Source: an uncultured Fretibacterium sp. (GTDB lineage: Bacteria; Synergistota; Synergistia; Synergistales; Aminobacteriaceae). From it: a DNA stretch of 27,582 nt. Numbering within the stretch: position 1 is the first letter of the stretch; every line of letters starts with the position of its first letter. Below the pieces are notes generated by a model that was not told the origin of the DNA, made no database searches, and was given only the letters and a program-made list of their open reading frames with translations. Made by a program: the position numbers and the translations under genes. The stretch spans positions 1 to 27,582 of the forward strand of contig CALAUZ010000354.1 of assembly GCA_937892105.1 (NCBI GenBank), written 5' to 3'. Below are positions 14,674 to 22,191 of this stretch, piece by piece.

Positions 14674-17604
14674 TCACTCCTCACTGTCCGCGTCATCTGT
14701 ATCGACAATCTCACCCCTGAACTCGCCCTTACGGCAAAGGCTCTTTATGTGGCAATACCTGCATGGCCCTAAGGAATATTCAGGCGCAAAATCGCCAGAC
14801 TTCAGGACACGTACAGCACACTGCATTGCGTATTCACCCTCAGTTTTACGCCCTTCAATGTCAGTGCTGGGAATAACCTTTTCACCCTTGCTGTTATACG
14901 GCATTAACCCCGCAAAGATACCCGCCGTATCGCTCCCGAAAGTTCCGAAAACACAGCCGTCCTCATGGCCGAGTATGTAAACTCCCGAAAGAGTACAGTC
15001 ATAGTTCCGCCCGAAAAGTGCCGCATACAATGAGAGCTGTAAACCGTGTTTGAACTCGCAGCGTTCGGGCTCAGTGTTCCACGTTCTTCCGCTGATATCG
15101 TCCATACCTTCATCGTAGCTGCTGCTTTTCTTTCTGCCTTCCTTGTAGTCAGCAATGAGGGCAAACCGTGAACCGTCATGCTTTCTCAGTATCTCTATTC
15201 TGTCGCACTGTCCCAGAAACTTTATGCCGTCAGCCACAGTGTACATTTGAGCCTCATCTTCAAGCAATATACTTTCATGTTCATATTTTGCGTGCAGAGC
15301 GTCTAGTATCTGGCCCTGAACCCCCGCAAGCCTTTCAGCACGAAACTTCACGCCCTCAAGCCTGCGTTTAAGCCTGCCGTCATTCAGGAGATGTGAAAAC
15401 TTCGAGTATGCCTCGTCATCTGCCTTAGCCAGCCTGTCCCATTCCTGTTTAGCAATGCTGACGAAATGTGTACCCGATGATGTCATGTCCTGGCGGTAAT
15501 TCTTCCAGACAAACTCCCAATACTTGTGGAGCATATTCCCCCATTCTGCTGGAGAGACAAGTTCTGAATCCGGCTGATAAAGTTTTGCCCTGTTCTTCTG
15601 CCACCATAAGAAGGGACACCCCAGTAACTCCTGAATATTGCTTGCCGCAACACTGTATGCCCTTGCTGAAACATGAGGAACTTCACGTGAACTTGCGCTG
15701 TTTCCTGCGTCAATCTTTGGGAACGTGTAACCGTCAGAACCAAGCAATATATTTATGCCTTCGGAGTTTAATTTTTCGCATTTCCAGTCCGTCATGTCGT
15801 CAACAAACTTCTGCATGAAGGGCGACTCTGATACCGGCCTTCCCTCATCGTCAAGCAATGGCCGCGATATTATGGTGAGGCTTTCACCTGCCTGGATTAA
15901 CCTGCGGAATAAAGCTTCTTTCTGTTCGGCATCTTCTTTCGTTGTGGGAAGATACGTGCCTTTTTCGCGGAGCAATCTTCGTTCTTCGTTGCCGAGCAAT
16001 GGCGAACTTTGAACGTTTGGAGACCATGATTTTGATGTTACGCCCGACATTATCCAGACTGGGAAGAATGCAAGGACAGGGGGCTGTCCCATAAATATCC
16101 GCACGGAGTTGGAGAGTTGAATGGCAGCGCGGACGTGGGAATTTTTGCACCAGTCTTCGAGAAAATCATATGCCGCATCTCCACTCAGTTTTTCGTCCCC
16201 AACACGCCCTAAATCTGGCAAAAGTTCAGAGAGTGCCAAAACTTTCTCGTCAACAGTCTGAATTGCGCTTGCAGTAATTCTTCTTGTCTCGTCAAATTCC
16301 GGAAAATCAGCGATACAGTCTTCACGGTTCAGCCATAATCCAGGAGCATTCAGGAACTCTGAAAAAGCTCTTATAATCCGTGAAGGAGTGTTGCCGGCTT
16401 TCATGGCACCGCAGAACTTCCCTATAGCTTCAATAGCCAGCATTGCCGAATAGAAAGCGTCATGCAGTTTTTCTTCTGGATCATTAACGCGTTCCGAGAG
16501 GTATTCTGCCCACCTTTCGAGGCCGGAACGCCCAGCCTTGTAAGCTCTCATTACAGGGAAGCCTGAACCGGCGAAACACGGCTGTGTAAGCATTATTGCC
16601 GTATCGTAAGACGGGAACTGCCTCATGCTGAGATGACGCAGTGATGACAATATCTTGCCAGGAAGTGTCTGGTTAATCGTTATGCCTTTCATGAAGCCGT
16701 AGGGGATATGATACCGCGTTAAAGCTTCTGCAAACTGCTCCTGCCTGCCCTCGTCTATCATCAGCCCTACAGCGTCAAAACCAGGAAATTCCCCGCCATT
16801 CTGCCATTCACCTGACTGCCACAACGAAAGTGTCCTGGCAATGATTTCGGGTTCAAGTCCAGGTTCTGCTGAAGGGATAATGATAATGCGGCCGGAAGAC
16901 TTTTGCGGTGAAGACTTAATGCCGAACTGTGAAGCCGCATCATGAAACCCAGACATATAGGCTTCAGGCTTTATGATTACGGTATCCCTGCATCGGTCAA
17001 CGATTGCCCTCACTAACTCAAGCTGTCCATGATTGAACGACATGAACCCCGCAAACACCATCACTAAATCCCTGCCCCATTCCTGATTTTCGAGTATCTC
17101 ATCGTATGCGGCGGTGTAAACCTGTGCGCTGTCGAGCAAGTCATTTGTTTTCAGGTAATCCAGATATTGCGAATACACATCATACAGAAGAAACTCTGAA
17201 GGGTTATCGCTTTCGGGGTTATTTATGAGCTGTTCAGGACGCACTGCCTCATTCAGAAGCTCCCTGATGTCGTCAGAGATTACGGAGAGGAAGCCGGGAC
17301 GTTTGAGACCTGGAAGCAATGCCGCTTTCTCCGAGTAATGCCGTATTGCGTAGTTCAGAATGTCTCTGAGTATGAGAAAGTGGTCTGGAGGGGATAACAC
17401 GTGCCTTCTATGGTCATACGCAATATCATCATAGATATCCTGCCACGTCCAGAGATTATGATTTTCATGGCCCGGCCAGTAATGTTTGTCTTTCCTTGAA
17501 GGTACGACGAAGCGAAGGTTATCATCACGCCCTGCCCTCATGATGTCCCGGACTATATTGGCAAACTCAGAACCGCTGCTGTAAGAGTAAGTCTTTAAGG
17601 CCAT
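14674..17604 (-). CDS. AddB-like PD-(D/E)XK exonuclease with Fe-S cysteines
   Basis: 976 residues. The C-terminal third matches the nuclease domain of AddB/RecB-family enzymes, which resect DNA ends for recombination. Four Cys fit an iron-sulphur staple: C663 (ELLGCPFLWWQ), then C948, C951 and C957 (GPCRYCHIKSLCRKG). Between them are the metal ligands D801 (GQCDRIE), D819 and K821 (IADYKEG). The N-terminal two thirds resemble a degenerate UvrD-like helicase (VVPSRKDKHYW early, then F-A-G-F near 215), but no Walker A G-x-x-G-x-G-K-T is present, whereas Bacillus AddB keeps one. The helicase partner AddA is not in the window. ATG at 17604 follows GAGGG by 5 bases, 15 bp after the previous gene. 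A dedicated AddB annotation is likely but not certain. Confidence 0.78.
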   Translation of the reverse strand: MALKTYSYSSGSEFANIVRDIMRAGRDDNLRFVVPSRKDKHYWPGHENHNLWTWQDIYDDIAYDHRRHVLSPPDHFLILRDILNYAIRHYSEKAALLPGLKRPGFLSVISDDIRELLNEAVRPEQLINNPESDNPSEFLLYDVYSQYLDYLKTNDLLDSAQVYTAAYDEILENQEWGRDLVMVFAGFMSFNHGQLELVRAIVDRCRDTVIIKPEAYMSGFHDAASQFGIKSSPQKSSGRIIIIPSAEPGLEPEIIARTLSLWQSGEWQNGGEFPGFDAVGLMIDEGRQEQFAEALTRYHIPYGFMKGITINQTLPGKILSSLRHLSMRQFPSYDTAIMLTQPCFAGSGFPVMRAYKAGRSGLERWAEYLSERVNDPEEKLHDAFYSAMLAIEAIGKFCGAMKAGNTPSRIIRAFSEFLNAPGLWLNREDCIADFPEFDETRRITASAIQTVDEKVLALSELLPDLGRVGDEKLSGDAAYDFLEDWCKNSHVRAAIQLSNSVRIFMGQPPVLAFFPVWIMSGVTSKSWSPNVQSSPLLGNEERRLLREKGTYLPTTKEDAEQKEALFRRLIQAGESLTIISRPLLDDEGRPVSESPFMQKFVDDMTDWKCEKLNSEGINILLGSDGYTFPKIDAGNSASSREVPHVSARAYSVAASNIQELLGCPFLWWQKNRAKLYQPDSELVSPAEWGNMLHKYWEFVWKNYRQDMTSSGTHFVSIAKQEWDRLAKADDEAYSKFSHLLNDGRLKRRLEGVKFRAERLAGVQGQILDALHAKYEHESILLEDEAQMYTVADGIKFLGQCDRIEILRKHDGSRFALIADYKEGRKKSSSYDEGMDDISGRTWNTEPERCEFKHGLQLSLYAALFGRNYDCTLSGVYILGHEDGCVFGTFGSDTAGIFAGLMPYNSKGEKVIPSTDIEGRKTEGEYAMQCAVRVLKSGDFAPEYSLGPCRYCHIKSLCRKGEFRGEIVDTDDADSEE

Positions 17605-17619
17605 TTATACCCTCTATTT

Positions 17620-18033
17620 CTATTCCGCAGGCACAAGCAAAACGTTAATGTTCCCTTTCCCAGCGAAAATTTCTGCCCCAGCCTCAATATGTCCAATATG
17701 CTGCCGCTGGAAACGTTCACCATTCTGCTTGTAGATTATCGAGAGGCTGTGACGGTGAGGCATGTAGATTATGTCTCCTGCTCTGTAGTTGTTGGCGGAA
17801 AGTTTTCCCGTTGGCAATACTATGGGAAGTGTGCATGACATCTCGCGGCCAAAAACGTTGCGCATTCTGAACACTGCCGGAAGCTGTGCAAATAACGCCC
17901 TTGACGCTGGGTTATCCTCAAGTACGGCGTTCATATTTCTTCCCTTAATCGCAACAATAATCCTCATTTCTCCGGCGAAAGAACACTCCGCAAGCATGAG
18001 AATTACAGACATAATCATACAAGCCTTTCGCAT
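17620..18033 (-). CDS. Exported cyclophilin-like domain protein
   Basis: 137 residues from ATG at 18033. A signal peptide MRKACMIMSVILMLAECSFA is followed by a likely signal peptidase I site after S-F-A. The mature part starts EMRIIVAIKGRNMNAVLEDNP and has the order of the cyclophilin-like beta-barrel fold family: beta strand, A-x-L-x-D-N-x-A-S-x-x-x-x-x-x-L-P, then the aspartate/glycine turn YRAGDIIYMPHRHSLSIIYK and GHIEAGAEIF near the end. This family usually sits in redox or flavodoxin contexts and its function is not established. The frame is open further upstream to 18126, but those residues overlap the preceding gene and precede the signal peptide, so the shorter start is chosen. Family call is moderate. 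Confidence 0.7.
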   Translation of the reverse strand: MRKACMIMSVILMLAECSFAGEMRIIVAIKGRNMNAVLEDNPASRALFAQLPAVFRMRNVFGREMSCTLPIVLPTGKLSANNYRAGDIIYMPHRHSLSIIYKQNGERFQRQHIGHIEAGAEIFAGKGNINVLLVPAE

Positions 18034-18058
18034 GATAGTTAGAGCCTTAATCGCCCGT

Positions 18059-18340
18059 CTAGCCTCCGCATGATCCTGAGCAGCCTTCACAGCCCATTCC
18101 GCAGCCGCCAGTCCTCCACGCCGCAATTACAGGCACGAATATATCCATTATCGCGGGAATTTCATCTGTTCCATTGTCCTGGCTGTCAAGCTCCAATACC
18201 TGCATAACTTCTTCAGGTGTCTCATAGCCGTCAAGAATGCTCTGCACTATGTCCCTAAGATATATATCCTTCTCAGGGCATACCGGAGTGTCAGCCGGAG
18301 CGCGAGACCAGTCAATGCGTTCAGTTACGATTTCTTCCAT
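18059..18340 (-). CDS. Small Cys-rich protein, possible metal or Fe-S binding
   Basis: 93 residues, acidic, not recognised with confidence. The middle (DIVQSILDGYETPEEVMQVL) resembles the helix of BFD-like [2Fe-2S] proteins, but the paired C-x-C of that family is missing; only C21 is near. The C-terminus is striking: C80-x3-C84-x2-C87-x3-C91 within a Gly-rich tail (TGGCGMGCEGCSGSCGG). A metal-binding or redox role is an inference. ATG at 18340 follows GGAGG by 10 bases. First gene of a three-gene run with the cyclophilin-like protein (25 bp on) and the nuclease. Confidence 0.7.
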   Translation of the reverse strand: MEEIVTERIDWSRAPADTPVCPEKDIYLRDIVQSILDGYETPEEVMQVLELDSQDNGTDEIPAIMDIFVPVIAAWRTGGCGMGCEGCSGSCGG

Positions 18341-18360
18341 TTTGATTACGCCTCCATACG

Positions 18361-18401
18361 ATTAACCCGCCAGACCCCGTAAAGATCCATGCGGGATTAA
18401 T
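18361..18401. promoter_or_regulatory. Inverted repeat and -10 box between divergent genes
   Basis: ATTAACCCGC (18361-18370) and GCGGGATTAAT (18391-18401) are inverted copies with one extra base, separated by 20 bp. A TATAAT on the minus strand lies just beside it (18406-18411), so the repeat would fall at the start of the leader RNA of the Cys-rich gene. It could be an operator or a leader hairpin. No convincing -35 is visible. The rest of this 158-bp gap (18341-18498) holds AT-rich sequence leading to AAGGA before the lipase start. Confidence 0.4.
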
Positions 18402-18498
18402 GATAATTATAGCGTAGAACGCAAACCATATAACCTTACAATTTCTGAATGCTAAAATACATGAAATTCTATATAGAAAGCAAGGATTAATTTTTATC

Positions 18499-20841
18499 AT
18501 GAGACACTCAATGCGTAAAATTTTATGGTGCATGTGTATTCTGTCATTGATGGCAATCCCTGCACATGCGGAATTTGCGGCACTCGGACGCGGACAGACA
18601 GCGGGACGAATAATCTACTCGGTCTCGAACGATGCATATCTCCTCAAAAGCGGCGATGTCATAACCGAACAGATAATATCCGTACTAAGTTCTGCTGATT
18701 ACGGGAAGACGGGGCTTATTGCTGACGGAAATTCGAGGCTTATTCTGCGTTACAGCTCAGACACTCCCGGCACTGTGGCATTCTCTGTAACACCGTCAAT
18801 TTCAGGTTCAAGGCTTGAGAGTTTAGTTGGCAGGCAGGAAATCACAGGAGGACTGAATACCGTAAGCACGGGGAATAACTATCAGGCTTCAGCAGTGCTT
18901 ATAGCCCCCGAAACATGGCCGGAGAACATCACCTACCCCAGCGGTAATTTCACCGTAACAGCCGCATTCACTTCCGCAGACGGCAGTGCGAAAACAGAGA
19001 CGCTCACACTCACACTCAGGGCTGCACCCGTAGTACTAATTCACGGAGCGTTCAGCAATAACGAAAAGATGTTCGGCTATGCGACAGGCACGAAAACAGG
19101 AGTATGGCACAAGCTAGAAAATGCCGGGCTGAAAGTGGCAAGCTGGAATTATGACAACAAGAAGTCGCCAAAGTCTATCATTTCCAGCAACACCAACGGT
19201 CTCGCGAATATTATTGCCGACACACTCAACGCATTAAATGCTCAGGGTTTCGAGGCGGCGCGGGTAGACCTTGTAACGCACAGTTCGGGCGGAATAATGG
19301 CGCGTCAGTATCTCCGTAACGACATTGACACCGGCAACAGGACAGCCAACTCTTACGGTCTTGGAACGGTACGCAGAGTTGTAACGATAGCTTCACCCAA
19401 TCTCGGAACGCCTATAGGTTCATACCTTTCGGGAAAATTCTCGACTTTGCCAACATCATGGCAGAACTGGGCGGGCAAATCCTGGTGGGAAGGTACAGGC
19501 TACACACTTCTCAGAATGCTTGCGCTGAATGGAGCAGAGGAGGCAATGGGTGATTTATCGTTAAGCAGCGCATACATTGCCGGATTGGGATATCCTGGAG
19601 TGCCATTCCATTCGATATATGGCAAAGTGAAATCCGATGATGCAAAAATCAACCAGCTATTCGACGACGTAGTAAATCAGAACATAGTGAATTTAAGTAG
19701 AATTGACTGGCTTCCACAGCACCTTGTTGACACTCTGACTTCCTCGAAACTTGGGCTGATAAGCGGGGTTGTTTCGGCCATGTCGGACGATATACGGTTC
19801 AAGGAGCTTCTAGGCGCGTTATACGGTGATGATGACCATGATTTAGTTGTCTCAGAGCCAAGCGCGAGGGACATTTTCCCGTCAAACGCGGCAACATCAT
19901 TCACTGGTCTGGGAAAATACAATCATGTTATGATAGGACAGCAAAATGATGTAGGAGACAGGGTTCTTGCGCTTCTCAGGGGCGGAACAGAAAACTTCAT
20001 GATTAACACTGTTTCAACGACGGAATATGACGCAGCATTTGACAGCGTTGCAAACTCATTCGTGGAATATCTCAGAGCCAGCGATGAAGGAGACCTCAGC
20101 GGGTACTTTGACGAGAACATGACGCTTGAAACCTCAGATCCAGCTACTGAATACATGGGAGATGACTCTGGTGATGAGCCTGTAATACAGAGCGTGAAAC
20201 TTTCTGGCAAATCGAGTTCAGCCTTCAGCGATGATATTTACGTGATGCTTGAGGACGGAGAAGGGACGGCAAAATTCTTCACGGTGAAACCATCAGGCAG
20301 GACATCATTTGATGTGGACATGTGGGCAGGCAGGGAAGATAAAGGTCTCTATGAAGTGTCGTATTTCACTGTTCAGGACGGTAAGCTGAAGATTTCCCGA
20401 ACAAAGACGATAGCATATCCTCCAATGTTCAGCAGCAGCGAAACACTCGCGCTTAATGCTTCAGGGACGGTTTACGCACATGCAGGCGAGGAAGTGCCTG
20501 TAGGACTTGTAGTCAGGAGCGGCAGCGGCAACTATGATATTTCTGCACCTTCTCTCGGAGTTGTATCATATGATGTGTCGGATCCAAGCGTTGTACAAAT
20601 CACTGACGCAGGAGAATTAAAAGCACTCAAGGAAGGTACTGCAACAATCAGGGCGGCTGCTTATGGCCAGACAGCCAGCATAAACTTCATCGTAAAGTCC
20701 ACAGCTTCAGAGGCAGACACCACGAAAGATATAGGCGAAAACAGCACTGCCAGCACAGGTTCATCATCAAGCGGTTGCAGCACGGGGCTTGGAACATTAA
20801 CCCTTCTTGCGGCAATAACACTTTTCATGAAAAAGCATTAG
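18499..20841 (+). CDS. Secreted alpha/beta hydrolase (lipase-like) with Synerg-CTERM tail
   Basis: 780 residues. A signal peptide ends A-H-A at residue 24. A beta-sandwich-like region leads to a lipase-type hydrolase (about 175-520): VVLIHGAFSN for the oxyanion hole (H182-G183), THSSGG with nucleophile S262, and later DHDLVVS and YNHVMIG, which offer the catalytic Asp and His. An Ig-like Big-2 type domain (about 665-735, ending GTATIRAAAYGQTASINFIV) precedes a Ser-rich linker. The end, S-G-C-S-T-G, hydrophobic helix, K-K-H, is a Synerg-CTERM sorting signal, implying cleavage and anchoring or release at the surface. ATG at 18499 has AAGGA 12 bases upstream; MRKIL at residue 5 is an alternative. 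Substrate is not evident. Confidence 0.85.
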   Translation: MRHSMRKILWCMCILSLMAIPAHAEFAALGRGQTAGRIIYSVSNDAYLLKSGDVITEQIISVLSSADYGKTGLIADGNSRLILRYSSDTPGTVAFSVTPSISGSRLESLVGRQEITGGLNTVSTGNNYQASAVLIAPETWPENITYPSGNFTVTAAFTSADGSAKTETLTLTLRAAPVVLIHGAFSNNEKMFGYATGTKTGVWHKLENAGLKVASWNYDNKKSPKSIISSNTNGLANIIADTLNALNAQGFEAARVDLVTHSSGGIMARQYLRNDIDTGNRTANSYGLGTVRRVVTIASPNLGTPIGSYLSGKFSTLPTSWQNWAGKSWWEGTGYTLLRMLALNGAEEAMGDLSLSSAYIAGLGYPGVPFHSIYGKVKSDDAKINQLFDDVVNQNIVNLSRIDWLPQHLVDTLTSSKLGLISGVVSAMSDDIRFKELLGALYGDDDHDLVVSEPSARDIFPSNAATSFTGLGKYNHVMIGQQNDVGDRVLALLRGGTENFMINTVSTTEYDAAFDSVANSFVEYLRASDEGDLSGYFDENMTLETSDPATEYMGDDSGDEPVIQSVKLSGKSSSAFSDDIYVMLEDGEGTAKFFTVKPSGRTSFDVDMWAGREDKGLYEVSYFTVQDGKLKISRTKTIAYPPMFSSSETLALNASGTVYAHAGEEVPVGLVVRSGSGNYDISAPSLGVVSYDVSDPSVVQITDAGELKALKEGTATIRAAAYGQTASINFIVKSTASEADTTKDIGENSTASTGSSSSGCSTGLGTLTLLAAITLFMKKH

Positions 20842-20844
20842 TAC

Positions 20845-20887
20845 AAAAAAAATTTCCCGGAATAGCTTTCTACTCCGGGAAACTTTG
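20845..20887. terminator. Bidirectional rho-independent terminator
   Basis: TTTCCCGGA (20853-20861) pairs perfectly with TCCGGGAAA (20874-20882). A run of eight A precedes the stem, giving an U-tract for minus-strand transcripts ending after icd; on the plus strand the stem is followed by CTTTGTTCTTATT, serving the lipase gene. It lies in the 68-bp gap between convergent genes. Confidence 0.85.
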
Positions 20888-20909
20888 TTCTTATTACCAA
20901 TTATTATCC

Positions 20910-22109
20910 CTATAACTTCGCCGCGATTGCCTGAATGAACTGCTTGCTGTCCACTACCTGAGGCACAACTCCCTCGCAAAGTCCAGAAAGGTCTTTGGTC
21001 ATTACGCCGCCTTCGATTGTCGAGATTGTAGCCTTCTCCAGCTTATCAGCAAATACCATCAGTTCGTTGTTGTTGTCAAGTTCGCCGCGTTTCCTGAGAG
21101 CCCCGCTCCATGCGAAGATTGTTGCAACGGGGTTGGTTGATGTCATTTTGCCCTCATCGCGGTAACGGTAGTAGTGCTTCGTTACTGTCCCGTGAGCAGC
21201 CTCGTACTCAAAGTTCCCGTCGGGTGATACGAGTACGCTGGTCATCATTGCGAGTGAGCCGAACGCTGTCGATACCATGTCGCTCATAACGTCGCCGTCG
21301 TAGTTCTTGCACGCCCAGATGAAACCGCCCTCTGAACGCATGACACGTGCTACAGCATCGTCAATCAGCGTGTAGAAGTATGTTATTCCGGCTTGCTTGA
21401 ACTTGTCAGCATATTCCTTCTCGAAGATGTCCTGGAAAAGGAGTTTGAAGGTCTGGTCATACTGCTTTGAGATAGTGTCCTTTGAGGAGAACCAGATATC
21501 CTGCTTTGTTGAGAGAGCGTACTCAAAGCATGAACGTGCAAAAGACTGTATAGAGCTGTCCTTGTTGTACATTGCCTGAAGAACGCCTGGACACTCATAC
21601 TCGTATACTGTCTCGCGGAATGTTGCGCCGTTCTTGCCCGTGAAGAGAAGCTCAGCCTTGCCCGGTTCTGGAACTCTGTACTCAGTGCCGCGATAAACAT
21701 CACCATACGCATGACGAGCAATAGTGATGGGCTTCTTCCAGTTTTTGACGACGGGCTTAATGCAGTTTGTGAGGATTGGTGCGCGGAACACTGTACCGTC
21801 AAGCACTGCACGGATTGTACCATTGGGGGACTTCCACATCTCGTGGAGGTTGTACTCCTCGACACGCTGTTTGTTGGGGGTGATGGTTGCGCACTTTACG
21901 CCGACATGGTGTTTCTTGATGGCTTCAGCGGCTTCCCATGTTATTTTGTCGCCTGTCTTGTCTCTCTCAGGCAGACCCAGATCGTAGTACTCCATGTTGA
22001 GGTCAACGAACGGAAGAAGCAGGTCATCTTTGATAATCTGCCACAGTACGCGTGTCATTTCGTCGCCGTCCATCTCTACGATGGGGTTTGCCATTTTAAT
22101 CTTGCCCAT
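20910..22109 (-). CDS. icd: Isocitrate dehydrogenase, NADP-type (eukaryote-like subfamily)
   Basis: 399 residues. Oxidative decarboxylation of isocitrate to 2-oxoglutarate. The sequence follows the homodimeric subfamily II: IVEMDGDEMTRVLW at the start, WKSPNGTIR for isocitrate binding, IARHAYGDVYRGTE, the metal-binding DDAVARVMRSEGGFIWACKNYDGD with its Asp residues, and AAHGTVTKHYYRY. In the human enzyme this last site reads HGTVTRHYR, with the Arg and His holding the NADP phosphate; here Lys replaces Arg and His is kept, so NADP is still likely. ATG at 22109 follows AAGGGAGA. It is downstream of the aconitase-like gene by 82 bp, which fits a joint role in glutamate supply. Confidence 0.95.
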   Translation of the reverse strand: MGKIKMANPIVEMDGDEMTRVLWQIIKDDLLLPFVDLNMEYYDLGLPERDKTGDKITWEAAEAIKKHHVGVKCATITPNKQRVEEYNLHEMWKSPNGTIRAVLDGTVFRAPILTNCIKPVVKNWKKPITIARHAYGDVYRGTEYRVPEPGKAELLFTGKNGATFRETVYEYECPGVLQAMYNKDSSIQSFARSCFEYALSTKQDIWFSSKDTISKQYDQTFKLLFQDIFEKEYADKFKQAGITYFYTLIDDAVARVMRSEGGFIWACKNYDGDVMSDMVSTAFGSLAMMTSVLVSPDGNFEYEAAHGTVTKHYYRYRDEGKMTSTNPVATIFAWSGALRKRGELDNNNELMVFADKLEKATISTIEGGVMTKDLSGLCEGVVPQVVDSKQFIQAIAAKL

Positions 22110-22155
22110 TGTAAATCAATCTCCCTTCAGAATTTATGTTGAGTATCAGTAGAAC

Positions 22156-22180
22156 CCCTCCAGCTTTCATGGCCGGAGGG
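22156..22180 (-). promoter_or_regulatory. Intergenic hairpin between the hydratase gene and icd
   Basis: CCCTCC (22156-22161) and GGAGGG (22175-22180) form a 6-bp GC stem with some further pairing inside. There is no U-tract on the minus strand (it continues TTCTACTG), so it may be a processing or stability element between the two genes rather than a strong terminator. Confidence 0.4.
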
Positions 22181-22191
22181 AAATTGTAACC

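Noticed and set aside
21383..21865. Antisense open frame of 160 codons in icd
   Set aside because: It is a same-strand out-of-frame shadow of icd, Ser/Thr/Arg-rich, with no start signal.
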